Below, piece by piece: positions 52,109 through 61,389 of a stretch of 64,000 bases of DNA; the first letter of the stretch is position 1; each line of letters opens with the position of its first letter. Origin of the DNA: Bartonella schoenbuchensis R1 (GTDB lineage: Bacteria > Pseudomonadota > Alphaproteobacteria > Rhizobiales > Rhizobiaceae). Below the pieces are notes generated by a model, which saw nothing but the letters and a program-made list of their open reading frames with translations, searched no databases and was not told the DNA's origin. A program made the position numbers and the translations under genes. The stretch covers positions 496,001 through 560,000 of the forward strand of contig NZ_CP019789.1 of NCBI RefSeq assembly GCF_002022685.1. The letters run 5' to 3'.

Positions 52109-53610
52109 TTAATTACGTTGTTCTGGAAGATAATCACTTTCTGCCAAGTCGCTAAAGCGTGTAAACTCTGACTGAAAAGCAAGATGAGCTGTTCCTGTTG
52201 GTCCGTGTCGTTGTTTTGCTATAAGAATATCTGCTATTCCGAAAACTTTTTCCATTTCAGCTTGCCATTTTACATACTCAGGAGTTCCTTCTTTAGGCTC
52301 TTCATTTTTGAGATAATATTCTTCACGATATACAAAAAGAACAACATCCGCATCTTGTTCAATGGAGCCAGATTCACGTAGATCTGATAATTGTGGGCGT
52401 TTATCAGTTCGGTTTTCAACTTGACGTGAAAGTTGTGAAAGGGCGATGATAGGAACATTAAGTTCTTTAGCTAAAGCTTTAAGCCCTGTAGTAATTTCTG
52501 TAATTTCTTGAACGCGATTTTCAGATGAACGTTTTGAATTGCTTGTCATTAGCTGTATATAATCAACAATCAGAACATCTAAACCATGTTGTCGCTTTAG
52601 TCGACGTGCGCGTGCAGCCAATTGAGAAAGCGATATACCACCAGTTTGGTCGATGTAAAGTGGCGCTTTTTGGAGGCGACGCGTTGCATTCACTAGTTTT
52701 TCAAATTGTTCTTCTGAAATATTACCACGCCGAATTTCAGAAGAAGATATTTCTGTTTGTTCAGAAATAATACGCGTTGCAAGTTGTTCTGATGACATTT
52801 CAAGTGAGAAAAATCCAACGATTCCTCCCTCATTTTCTTGTGATGAATTATTCATTTTAGCATCATGATTATAAGCATCAGCAATATTAAAGGCTATATT
52901 GGTTGCAAGAGAGGTTTTTCCCATACCGGGGCGCCCAGCCAGGATAATCAAATCAGAAGGCTGCAATCCTCCCATTTTTTCATCAAGTTTTTTCAGGTGG
53001 GTAGCTATGCCTGATAGATGCGAGGACCGTTTTTTTGCAGCGGATGCCATATCAATAGCTTTTTGGATAGCGTCATTAAAGCTTTCAAATCCACCACCAT
53101 ATTTTCCCGTTTCTGCCAATTGAAATAAATTACGTTCGACAATCTCAATTTGTTCGGTTGGCGTAAGTTCAACAGGAGCATCAAAAGCTGTATTTACAAC
53201 TTGATTGCCAATATCAATCAAGGATCGTCGGATAAAAAGATCATAAATTACTCGACCATAATCTTCAGCATTAATAATGGTAACTGCTTCTTTAGCTAAG
53301 CGAATAACATAATTGAATACAGTGATATCCCCAATTTTCTCTTCAGCTGGAATAAAAGGTTTAATGGTAACAGGATTTGCAAGTTTTCCTTTTTTATAAT
53401 TTGTGATAAAATATCAAAGATTTTTTGATGCAATATTTCGAAAAAATGTTCTGGTTTTAAAAAATCTGAAACACGATCAAGTGCATCATTATTAATGAGA
53501 ATGGCACCAAGAAGCGCTTGTTCAGCTTCAATATTATGTGGTAGTTGCCGGAAAGAAGAAGTCTCTTCTTTATGTAACGGGTTGAAATTAAGGATGCTTG
53601 TTTCTTCCAT
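52109..53610 (-). pseudogene. dnaB: Replicative DNA helicase DnaB, frame broken by a -1 in a T run
   Basis: DnaB unwinds DNA at the replication fork. The N-terminal primase-interaction domain (PHNIEAEQALLGAIL) runs from 53610 to the T6 run at 53390-53395. One more base restores IIKKGKLANPVTIKPFIPAEEK, which then continues into the ATPase domain (Walker A AGRPGMGKTSLA; Walker B LIVDYIQLM; DLRESGSIEQDAD), 500 residues in total. The gene is essential and I see no other copy in this window, so a sequence error is the best explanation. No intein is present. Confidence 0.92.
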
Positions 53611-54127
53611 TAAGTTTTTTCCACTAAGATTTTAAGTTTAGTCATCTTAGACAACGGATTGAATGCTGTACATTAAAAGAGCAAAATTGCAAATTTCCAT
53701 TTTCAATTAAAACTATATTTTTAATTTTTAATGATACTTTTTTCAACAAATCAATTGTTTATAATATGCAGCTTATATTTTTTGTATTTTATGGTTTATA
53801 ATTGCAATTATTTCAGACAAATATCAGAAACTGTTTTTTATATAAAATATAACATGGGTAAGAAAGATTGCAATTTGTATACAAATTATTTGAATTTGAA
53901 AAAACGCATTTTTATCAGAGAAAAAGAACATTTTCAGGGATTATAAAAAGGCGTTACATAAAATACAACGGACGCTCTAAAGAAATTTTTCTTTCTCCCA
54001 GAATATTTAAAAGATATGGAGCTATATTTTAAATATTTTACGGTAGTATAGTCTCAAAATTATTATCGATGATAATAAGCTTACTTTTCTCTATAATCTC
54101 CTTAATAAGGATAACTTCAGATAAAAT

Positions 54128-54150
54128 GGGGGTATAATCGTTTTTCCCCC
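54128..54150 (-). terminator. Second hairpin downstream of rplI
   Basis: GGGGG (54128-54132) and CCCCC (54146-54150) form a short G-C stem. In the minus direction it is followed by ATTTTAT. It may act as a back-up terminator behind the one at 54197. Confidence 0.35.
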
Positions 54151-54196
54151 GGTATAGTTTTTTTGAGTTGGGATATAATATTATGATATCATTATA

Positions 54197-54224
54197 AAAT
54201 ACCCCGCTTAAAAGCAGGGTATTT
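54197..54224 (-). terminator. Bidirectional-looking terminator after rplI
   Basis: AAATACCCCGCTT (54197-54209) pairs with AAGCAGGGTATTT (54212-54224) with one mismatch. It is about 70 bases after the rplI stop. T-rich sequence follows on both strands; the plus side has a T6 run, though no plus-strand gene is seen upstream. Confidence 0.6.
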
Positions 54225-54295
54225 TTTGTAAGATATCAATATGTTAAATAGTAAAAAATAAGCACAAAAAGTCGACAAGATAAGAAAAATATCAA

Positions 54296-54868
54296 TTAAG
54301 CTGTTTCGTTCACGCTCTTTTCATCATTGTCATCAATTTCTTCTGCTAATGGCTGTTCTTGAATACCATATATTGCTTCGATTGAAGTGAGGTTTTCACC
54401 TTCTGCTTGACGTTGTGCTTCATTAGTCGAACGTGCAATATTAATTGTCACAGAAATTTGAACTTCAGGATGTAGACTAATTGTGATGGTATGAAGACCG
54501 ATTGTTTTGATTGGGTGATTAAGCTCAATCTGATTGCGCCCAACAGAAAAGCCTTCTTCTGTTATAATTTCTGAAATATCACGTGTTGACACAGAACCAT
54601 AAAGTTGACCTGTTTCACCAGCGGAACGGACAACAATAAACGATTGACCATCAAGTTTTTCAGCCACTTTTTGAGCTTCATTTTTTCGCTCAAGATTACG
54701 GGCTTCAAGCTGTACACGTTGTGTTTCAAAATATTTTTTATTAGCTTCATTAGCTCGTAAAGCTTTACCTTGAGGCAACAAAAAATTACGTGCGTAACCA
54801 TTTTTAACTGAAACAATATCACCTATTTGACCAAGGTGAGGAATGCGTTCAAGTAAAATAATATCCAT
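54296..54868 (-). CDS. rplI: 50S ribosomal protein L9
   Basis: 190 residues. The N-terminal domain starts [30 protein letters not shown] (in outline), the L9 signature; the central helix is rich in Lys and Glu, and the C-terminal domain ends with an acidic extension found in alphaproteobacterial L9. L9 binds 23S rRNA near L1. It is the last gene of rpsF-rpsR-DUF2232-rplI. Confidence 0.97.
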   Translation of the reverse strand: MDIILLERIPHLGQIGDIVSVKNGYARNFLLPQGKALRANEANKKYFETQRVQLEARNLERKNEAQKVAEKLDGQSFIVVRSAGETGQLYGSVSTRDISEIITEEGFSVGRNQIELNHPIKTIGLHTITISLHPEVQISVTINIARSTNEAQRQAEGENLTSIEAIYGIQEQPLAEEIDDNDEKSVNETA

Positions 54869-54893
54869 AGTTTATTCCTTTCGAATAAATAAA

Positions 54894-55874
54894 TTAATGA
54901 AGTTTGTTGTATGGTTGGAAGTTGTATTGAATAGTTGCCCAAATGCCCATCAGCATGGTCATGAAAACAATAGGTGTTGTAAAAACAACAGTCAAAGCAG
55001 CTATATAAACGAGCGATAATATAATTACCCGTCCACTTATCCCTTTTGTAATATGATGGAGATACGCTAAACCACTGATTGATATGACAACAGTATATGC
55101 AGTGGTAAAAACGCGTGTACCTAAATTAAGAATAGAACCGAGTTCAAGCATTGATGCTATACAAGCGACGATAAAAATAATGAGTCCAGAAAGTGGAAGG
55201 CGGAAAGTTTGCCTCCAATCATCACGAGGTCTTGTTAACCACTTCATATGTCGTGCTGTTATCATTGAAAAATAAAGATTACCAATGAGAAAAATCAGAC
55301 TGTAACCAGTAAGTGCAATAGCTGTTAAGGTGGCTGCATGTGTCGTTAAAAGTTCGCTAAAGGCAAGAATATCATCTTCATTTATAGACTGCGATTGACG
55401 CATAACTTGCACTATATTTGCGGTAACCTCTTGTGCAATGATAGGAGTTATTGGGTGCATTTGCACATAGATTCCAATAAAGGTTAATATAAGAGCAATA
55501 AAATTGGTTGAAAGGAAAATAACTGATGATAATGGATACCATATTAGTTCATTTTCCTTTTGTGTTGATCGAGCAAGCCCAAAGAGCCAAGAGGTATAGA
55601 CGGCTGGAAGAAAAAACAGCAACATAAAGCCAAAACCAATATAAATATTGTTAGCTATGCTAAAGATAAAAGTGACACTTGTTAAAGCAATAAGGCTAGA
55701 TAACGTTCCAAAGCCGAAGGCTACAATAAAAATTGGAAGTGAAATAAAGAAACCAAGAAGGAGAGAAAAATAAGGCGCAATATTGGCAACACTAATAATT
55801 GCCATTCCTATAACAGCAGCAAATAATCCTGCTAAAATACCAATCATTATTTTATAAAAATGAAAATGTTCCAT
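54894..55874 (-). CDS. DUF2232 membrane protein
   Basis: 326 residues with about eight hydrophobic segments spread along the whole length. DUF2232 proteins are regularly found between rpsR and rplI in Rhizobiales; the function is not established. IPLSGLIIFIVACIASMLELG-like C-terminal segments fit the family. It starts about 158 bases after the rpsR stop and 25 bases before rplI. Confidence 0.85.
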   Translation of the reverse strand: MEHFHFYKIMIGILAGLFAAVIGMAIISVANIAPYFSLLLGFFISLPIFIVAFGFGTLSSLIALTSVTFIFSIANNIYIGFGFMLLFFLPAVYTSWLFGLARSTQKENELIWYPLSSVIFLSTNFIALILTFIGIYVQMHPITPIIAQEVTANIVQVMRQSQSINEDDILAFSELLTTHAATLTAIALTGYSLIFLIGNLYFSMITARHMKWLTRPRDDWRQTFRLPLSGLIIFIVACIASMLELGSILNLGTRVFTTAYTVVISISGLAYLHHITKGISGRVIILSLVYIAALTVVFTTPIVFMTMLMGIWATIQYNFQPYNKLH

Positions 55875-56032
55875 TTATCGCTGTCCTGCCTTTTGCAGTT
55901 AGGGGCAATGCCCCAACTTTAGGTATTTTAACGTTTGCGTACTTGCCTTGTATGTGGAGTAATTAATGTACTTCTAACACACCAATAAAAATAGTTAAAA
56001 AATATTCTGATTTTATTTTGAATATATACAGT

Positions 56033-56281
56033 CTATTTAACAACATATGGAAGCAACCCGAGAAAACGGGCACGTTTGATAGCATTAGCTAATTCGCGCT
56101 GTTTTTTCTGGCTGACGGCGGTAATACGTGAAGGGACAATTTTACCACGTTCTGAAATGTAGCGCTGTAACAGCTTAATGTCTTTATAATCAATCTTCGG
56201 AGCATTTGCACCTGAAAACGGACACGTTTTACGACGACGATGAAAAGGACGACGTACAGGGGTTTGATTAATTTCAATCAT
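56033..56281 (-). CDS. rpsR: 30S ribosomal protein S18
   Basis: 82 residues. [34 protein letters not shown] is the S18 signature (in outline), with basic C-terminal [27 protein letters not shown]18 binds S6 in the platform of the small subunit. It starts at the rpsF stop, with a one-base overlap. Confidence 0.97.
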   Translation of the reverse strand: MIEINQTPVRRPFHRRRKTCPFSGANAPKIDYKDIKLLQRYISERGKIVPSRITAVSQKKQRELANAIKRARFLGLLPYVVK

Positions 56282-56688
56282 TATTCCATTCCTTCCGTGG
56301 TGTCTTCATGTTGGTGGCGCGTAGGGCGAGACCGCTCCTCATTTTTGCTAAAGGAGTCTTCTTGATTAGATCGTGAAAGCATGGCAGATTGTTCTTTTTC
56401 ATGCTTTTCTACGCGGATTGTCATATAACGCAAAACGTCCTCGTTAATGCGCATTTGGCGCTCAATTTCAGCCATTGCTGCAGCTGGGGCATCGATATTA
56501 AGCAATACATAGTGAGCTTTGCGGTTTTTGCGGATACGGTAAGCAAGAGTGCAAAGACCCCAATTTTCAATACGCCCGATTGTTCCTCCGTGCGCTTCAA
56601 TGACATTTTTATAAATTTTTAAAAGTTCATCAATCTGCTGTGGCGTGACACCCTGTCGGGCAAGAAACACGTGTTCATAAAGAGCCAT
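56281..56688 (-). CDS. rpsF: 30S ribosomal protein S6
   Basis: 135 residues. [22 protein letters not shown] is typical, as is [25 protein letters not shown]. The C-terminal tail (about 100-135) is long, charged and low in conservation. S6 forms a dimer with S18. It is the first gene of its operon, preceded by a structured leader of about 200 bases. Confidence 0.97.
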   Translation of the reverse strand: MALYEHVFLARQGVTPQQIDELLKIYKNVIEAHGGTIGRIENWGLCTLAYRIRKNRKAHYVLLNIDAPAAAMAEIERQMRINEDVLRYMTIRVEKHEKEQSAMLSRSNQEDSFSKNEERSRPTRHQHEDTTEGME

Positions 56689-56816
56689 TAATTTTGCCTT
56701 TCTTCAATTAAACTTCACCAGTTTTGGCGCAAAGCCTCTGCGACTTGTCTTTTTAGGAAACCCAAAAAGAAGAAAGGACGCATTTATAATTCGAGACATC
56801 CGAGAGTGGAGATACG

Positions 56817-56873
56817 GGAGGTCGGAATTATTGTATTTCCTACTGGTATTTTCCAGTCCTCCGTTCAACCTCC
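56817..56873 (-). promoter_or_regulatory. Nested stem structure in the rpsF leader, possible S6:S18 autoregulatory site
   Basis: On the minus strand GGAGGT (56873-56868) pairs with ACCTCC (56822-56817), enclosing CGGA/TCCG and an inner hairpin ACTGG-aaaata-CCAGT. A CCG lies in the closing 3' strand. Many bacteria control rpsF by S6:S18 binding to a leader with a CCG-containing bulge beside a hairpin; whether this is that element is inference. Confidence 0.4.
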
Positions 56874-56900
56874 AGCCAAATGCTGGTAATGAGTGGCTGA

Positions 56901-56929
56901 TATTTACAGCTTATCTCAAAAAATAGCAA
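56901..56929 (-). promoter_or_regulatory. Predicted promoter of the rpsF operon
   Basis: TTGCTA (56929-56924), a 17-base spacer, and TAAATA (56906-56901) on the minus strand. Transcription would start near 56895, giving a leader of about 205 bases that includes the nested stems. Confidence 0.45.
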
Positions 56930-57043
56930 GTTGATGATTGTAAAAAATGTGACTTAATTAAGTTTTGATATATTTTTATATATCTATTGTCTTTAAATAT
57001 ATAAAATAACATTCTATGGGCTGTAGGAATAAAAGAGGTGAAA

Positions 57044-57631
57044 ATGGTTTTTTTAAACCAGATTGATGTAGCACTTTTTGAGATACTTTCTGGCAATCAT
57101 CAAATGGGGATGGTGTTGGTTTGGATTGGTATTATTTGTGCAAAGTTTTTAATTTATGTGATTCCTGTACATCTTTTTGTGCTGTGGTTTTGCAGCGGAT
57201 ATAGGGAACGACGTGTAGCGCTAAGTATTTGTGTTAGCATTTGTGCTGCTCTTTTTTTTAGTTATCTTATTTCTCTTATTTATTTTCGTCCACGTCCGTT
57301 TGTTGCAGGTTTAACACAGTCATTAATTGAACATAAAGCAACAGCTTCTTTTCCTAGCCATCATGCTCTAGTTATTGCATCTTACACTACTTGCCTTTAT
57401 TTCTATCAATACAAGCTTGTCTCTAAGTTTGCATTAGTATTGTTATTTTTGATCTGTTGGGGGCGTATTTTTACTGGCGTACACTATCCTTTTGATGTTT
57501 TAAGTGGTGCAGTTTTAGGAAGTCTAACAAGTTGGGGTATTATTCGATTGATTGCGCCTTACTTTCCTGAGTTTTTATATCAAATTCCACCCTTAAAATA
57601 TAATTTTAAGACAAATATCTGTTCTAAATAG
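57044..57631 (+). CDS. PAP2-family membrane phosphatase
   Basis: 195 residues from the ATG at 57044, preceded by AGAGGTG; a GTG at 57038 would add two. Five to six membrane segments. The PAP2 motifs are YFRPRPF, SFPSHH (catalytic His) and GRIFTGVHYPFDVLSG. Relatives dephosphorylate undecaprenyl pyrophosphate, phosphatidate or lipid A; the substrate cannot be decided here. It lies 74 bases upstream of fabD. Confidence 0.88.
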   Translation: MVFLNQIDVALFEILSGNHQMGMVLVWIGIICAKFLIYVIPVHLFVLWFCSGYRERRVALSICVSICAALFFSYLISLIYFRPRPFVAGLTQSLIEHKATASFPSHHALVIASYTTCLYFYQYKLVSKFALVLLFLICWGRIFTGVHYPFDVLSGAVLGSLTSWGIIRLIAPYFPEFLYQIPPLKYNFKTNICSK

Positions 57632-57705
57632 GTTGCTTTGTTTTGATTTATGCTTATGTGTTGGGGCAATAACAAACATTAATGCTCAATTGAGGAGTAA
57701 AACTA

Positions 57706-58650
57706 ATGGTAGCAGCATTTACTTTTCCAGGCCAGGGAAGCCAAGTTGTTGGTATGGGCAAAGTGCTTGCAGAGCAATTTGTTGAAGCACGTATGGTCTT
57801 TGAGGAAGTTGATGATGCTTTAGGTGAAAAATTATCACATATTATTTTTGAAGGACCAGAGGATGTTCTTGCATTAACAGCAAATGCACAACCAGCTTTG
57901 ATGGCTGTGTCGCTAGCAATTATTCGTGTGATGGAAAAGTTGGGATTAGATATAGAATCAAAAGTAAAATTTGTTGCAGGACATTCTTTAGGGGAATATT
58001 CAGCACTTTGTGCGGTTCGTACATTGAGTTTGGCTGATACAGCAAGGCTTTTACGAATTCGTGGCAATGCTATGCAGAGGGCTGTCGCTGTTGGTGAAGG
58101 TTTAATGGCAGCACTTATCGGTTTGGATGAACAAGATGTTGAAGAAATTTGCAGCGCCGTTTTAGGAGAAGGTCTATGTCAGATTGCTAATGACAATGGT
58201 GGTGGACAAATTGTTATTTCAGGTGAAGCAAAAGCAGTTGAAGCGGCAATGAAAGCTGCTTTAGAAAAAGGTGCTAAGCGTGCGCTTCTTCTACCGGTTT
58301 CAGCGCCGTTCCATTCGGCTTTAATGCAACCTGCTGCTGATGTAATGAAAGATGCTCTTTTAGCTGTTAACAAAGTAGCGCCTATTATTCCGGTTGTTGC
58401 AAATATTTCTGTTGCACCAGAAAGTGATCCAGAGCGCATTTTTATGCTACTTGTTGAACAGGTGACTGGGCGAGTGCGGTGGCGTGAAACAGTTGAGTGG
58501 TTTGGATCCAATGGAGTTGATACACTTTTTGAAGTTGGTTCTGGAAAAGTGTTAACAGGTTTAGCTCGACGTATTAATAAAGATATTAAAGGGTTAACAA
58601 TTGGTACGGCTGAGGAAATTGAAAGTGCATTACAGGTACTAGGTGTTTAA
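57706..58650 (+). CDS. fabD: Malonyl-CoA:ACP transacylase
   Basis: 314 residues. FabD loads malonate on ACP. FTFPGQGSQVVGMGK is near the start, with the active serine Ser94 in GHSLGEYSALCA and VSAPFHSALM carrying the catalytic His. TGAGGAG is the ribosome binding site. It is the first gene of fabD-fabG-acpP-fabF. Confidence 0.97.
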   Translation: MVAAFTFPGQGSQVVGMGKVLAEQFVEARMVFEEVDDALGEKLSHIIFEGPEDVLALTANAQPALMAVSLAIIRVMEKLGLDIESKVKFVAGHSLGEYSALCAVRTLSLADTARLLRIRGNAMQRAVAVGEGLMAALIGLDEQDVEEICSAVLGEGLCQIANDNGGGQIVISGEAKAVEAAMKAALEKGAKRALLLPVSAPFHSALMQPAADVMKDALLAVNKVAPIIPVVANISVAPESDPERIFMLLVEQVTGRVRWRETVEWFGSNGVDTLFEVGSGKVLTGLARRINKDIKGLTIGTAEEIESALQVLGV

Positions 58651-58668
58651 TTTTAGGAAGTTTGAAAG

Positions 58669-59406
58669 ATGTTTAAATTAACAGGTCGTAAAGCTCTTGT
58701 AACAGGAGCGTCAGGGGATATTGGTGAGGCAATTGCGCGTTTTTTTCATGCGCAAGGAGCAATTGTTGGGCTTCATGGAACACGTGAGGAAAAGCTCAAG
58801 GAAGTTGCTGCAGATCTTGGTCAGAATGTTTTTGTCTTTCCTGCTAACTTTTTTGAGCGTGAAAGCATTAAACAATTGGCTGAAACGGTAGAAAAAGAGA
58901 TGGGTGGTGTCGACATTCTTGTTAATAATGCTGGTATCACTCAAGATGGCCTTTTTGTGCGTATGCAAGACCAACATTGGGATGATGTATTAGCTGTCAA
59001 TTTGACAGCTACTTTTACTCTAACGCGTGAATTGATACATGCTATGATGCGGCGTCGCTACGGACGTATTATTAATATAACATCTATTGTTGGTGTTGTT
59101 GGTAATCCTGGGCAAACAAATTATTGTGCTGCGAAAGCTGGTGTGATAGGCTTTTCTAAATCATTGGCACAGGAAATTGCATCACGAAATATAACTGTTA
59201 ATTGCATTGCTCCAGGATTTATTAAATCTGCGATGACTGATAAACTTAATGAAAAACAGAAAGATGCAATTATGACTGCTATTCCCATGAAGCGTATGGG
59301 CATAGGTGAAGATATAGCTTCTGCAGCTGTTTATTTAGCGAGTGATGAAGCGGCGTATGTCACAGGTCAGACGATCCATGTTAATGGTGGTATGGCAATG
59401 ATCTGA
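58669..59406 (+). CDS. fabG: 3-oxoacyl-ACP reductase
   Basis: 245 residues, SDR family, NADPH-dependent reduction of 3-ketoacyl-ACP. TGASGDIGEAIA binds the cofactor; NNAG, the Ser of NITSIVGVVG, and YCAAKAG supply the catalytic residues. It starts 18 bases after fabD. Confidence 0.97.
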   Translation: MFKLTGRKALVTGASGDIGEAIARFFHAQGAIVGLHGTREEKLKEVAADLGQNVFVFPANFFERESIKQLAETVEKEMGGVDILVNNAGITQDGLFVRMQDQHWDDVLAVNLTATFTLTRELIHAMMRRRYGRIINITSIVGVVGNPGQTNYCAAKAGVIGFSKSLAQEIASRNITVNCIAPGFIKSAMTDKLNEKQKDAIMTAIPMKRMGIGEDIASAAVYLASDEAAYVTGQTIHVNGGMAMI

Positions 59407-59667
59407 GTATTTATTTTATTCTACATTGATTTATAAGTTTTATTATTTTAGATAATAATAAGTGAAATAAAGCGATGCGTTTATTTCTTTGACGGGGTGA
59501 TTGCTCAATCTTATATCTACGATGCAAAATTAGTTCATTTTTAAAGGATATCCACAGAATGTTCTAAAAATCATCGTTAAAATTTTGGAGCAATGCATCT
59601 ATTGCTTGATTAGGTGAACTTATATCGCTAACCAAACAGGGAAACAATATAGAATTGTGAGGACAAT

Positions 59668-59904
59668 ATGAGTAATACAGAAGAGCGCGTTAAGAAGATT
59701 ATCGTAGAGCATCTTGGAGTTGACGCAGATAAAGTTGTAGAAAATGCAAGCTTTATTGATGATCTAGGTGCAGATAGCCTTGATACGGTTGAGCTCGTTA
59801 TGGCTTTTGAAGAAGAGTTTGGTGTAGAGATCCCAGATGATGCTGCTGAAACGATTTTCACAGTTGGTGATGCTGTAAAATTTATTGATAAAGCTTCTGT
59901 GTAA
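59668..59904 (+). CDS. acpP: Acyl carrier protein
   Basis: 78 residues, acidic. The phosphopantetheine attachment serine is Ser37 in [11 protein letters not shown]. It carries growing acyl chains and is modified by AcpS (31.5 kb). GAGGAC precedes the ATG. A separate promoter in the 261-base upstream gap is likely, as ACP is made in large amounts. Confidence 0.98.
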   Translation: MSNTEERVKKIIVEHLGVDADKVVENASFIDDLGADSLDTVELVMAFEEEFGVEIPDDAAETIFTVGDAVKFIDKASV

Positions 59905-59912
59905 TTTGATGT

Positions 59913-59945
59913 AAAGGGCAAGAGTGGTAGAATGCTTTTGCCTTT
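59913..59945 (+). terminator. Hairpin after acpP
   Basis: AAAGGGCAA (59913-59921) pairs with TTGCCTTT (59938-59945) with one bulged G, ten bases after the acpP stop. The following sequence is only weakly T-rich, so it may partly end acpP transcripts and keep acpP level above fabF. Confidence 0.35.
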
Positions 59946-60019
59946 ATTCTTTACTTAAAGCCATTTGAATTTGAACATATGGCTTTGAGGGGGTGAAGGG
60001 TTGATTCAAGGTTTAAAAT

Positions 60020-61282
60020 ATGAGACGGGTTGTTGTTACTGGTTTGGGATTAGTATCTCCATTAGCTGGTAATGTCGAATATAGCTGGAAGCGGCTTCTT
60101 GAAGGAAAAAGTGGTGTTCGACGTATTACTGAGTTTGATGTAGCTGATTTACCGTGTCAAATTGCTGCACGTATCCCCTTGGGGGATGGAACAAACGGTA
60201 CATATAATGCTGATTTGCATATGGAGCCTAGGGAGCAACGCAAAGTGGATGCATTTATTACTTATGCGGTAGCTGCTGCCGATCAAGCATTTGCAGATGC
60301 TGAATGGTGTCCCAAAAATGATGAAGACCAAATTCGTACGGGTGTGATGATTGGTTCTGGTGTTGGCGGCATTGAAGGCATTGTTGAAGCCGGTTATACC
60401 CTTCGTGATAAAGGGCCAAGAAGAGTTTCTCCTTTTTTTATTCCAGGACGTTTGATTAATCTTGCATCTGGTTATGTCTCTATTAAATATGGTTTACGTG
60501 GTCCTAATCATTCAGTTGTAACAGCTTGTTCAACGGGTGCGCATGCAATTGGTGATGCGGCTCGTTTGATTGCGCTGGGTGATGCGGATGTGATGGCAGC
60601 AGGTGGTGCTGAATCCCCAATCAATCGGATATCTCTTGCTGGTTTTGCTGCTTGTAAAGCTCTTTCTACTAACCGTAATGATGATCCTGAGCGTGCATCA
60701 CGCCCTTATGATGCAGATCGCGATGGTTTTGTTATGGGAGAGGGGGCTGCAGTTGTCATTTTAGAAGAGCTTGAGCATGCAAAAAAGCGAGGTGCTCGTA
60801 TTTATGCTGAGGTTATTGGTTATGGTTTATCTGGCGATGCTTATCATATTACAGCTCCCTCAGAAAGTGGTGAAGGTGCTCAGCGCAGTATGGTAGCTGC
60901 TCTTAAACGTGGACAAGTGAATGTATGTGATATTGATTATATTAATGCTCACGGTACATCAACAATGGCTGATGTTATAGAATTAGCAGCTGTTGAGCGT
61001 GTTTTAGGTAGCTATGCGTCGCAGGTATCAATGTCATCAACCAAATCATCTATTGGGCATTTGCTTGGTGCCGCTGGTGCAGCTGAGGCTATTTTTTGTA
61101 TTTTAGCAATACGAGATAATATAGCACCAGCTACTCTTAATCTTGATAATCCATCGATTGAAACAAAAATTGATCTTGTGCCACATAAGCCACGTGAACG
61201 AAAAATTGATACGATTCTTTCTAATTCATTTGGTTTTGGGGGAACAAATGCATCTTTGGTGATGCGACGCTTTGGAGAATAG
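60020..61282 (+). CDS. fabF: 3-oxoacyl-ACP synthase II
   Basis: 420 residues. KAS II condensing enzyme that elongates acyl-ACP with malonyl-ACP. The Cys170-His311-His347 triad lies in TACSTGAHAIG, NAHGTSTMAD and SSIGHLLGAAGA; FGFGGTNASLV ends the protein. Start MRRVVVTGLGLVSPL is standard. Confidence 0.97.
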   Translation: MRRVVVTGLGLVSPLAGNVEYSWKRLLEGKSGVRRITEFDVADLPCQIAARIPLGDGTNGTYNADLHMEPREQRKVDAFITYAVAAADQAFADAEWCPKNDEDQIRTGVMIGSGVGGIEGIVEAGYTLRDKGPRRVSPFFIPGRLINLASGYVSIKYGLRGPNHSVVTACSTGAHAIGDAARLIALGDADVMAAGGAESPINRISLAGFAACKALSTNRNDDPERASRPYDADRDGFVMGEGAAVVILEELEHAKKRGARIYAEVIGYGLSGDAYHITAPSESGEGAQRSMVAALKRGQVNVCDIDYINAHGTSTMADVIELAAVERVLGSYASQVSMSSTKSSIGHLLGAAGAAEAIFCILAIRDNIAPATLNLDNPSIETKIDLVPHKPRERKIDTILSNSFGFGGTNASLVMRRFGE

Positions 61283-61389
61283 TAAACATTTTTATTTATT
61301 ATTATCGCTTCTTGAGCTTTTTTCTTTATAATAAGTTTAGGGTAAGAAATGATAGCGTAATATTTAAAAGTTACCAAAATTGATAAATC

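Larger units (their letters stand above)
53611..54295. other. 685-base gene-free stretch between rplI and dnaB
   Basis: Very AT-rich. A 71-codon plus-strand frame at 53731-53946 has no convincing start signal and is rich in Phe, Tyr and Ile, so I regard it as chance. Two hairpins at 54128-54150 and 54197-54224 look like tandem terminators of the ribosomal-protein operon. The dnaB promoter must lie in the left part. Confidence 0.5.
56689..57043. other. Intergenic region between rpsF and the PAP2 gene
   Basis: 355 bases between divergent genes. It holds the rpsF leader and promoter described above, and upstream sequences of the PAP2 gene. No small gene was recognised. Confidence 0.55.

Noticed and set aside
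53380..53410. Programmed ribosomal frameshifting in dnaB
   Set aside because: Eight other sites of the same kind occur in unrelated genes, so a common technical cause is simpler than a special mechanism for one gene.
53731..53946. 71-codon plus-strand open frame in the rplI-dnaB gap
   Set aside because: It has no ribosome binding site, its composition is what AT-rich noise gives (Phe, Tyr, Ile, Asn), and nothing in it resembles a known family.
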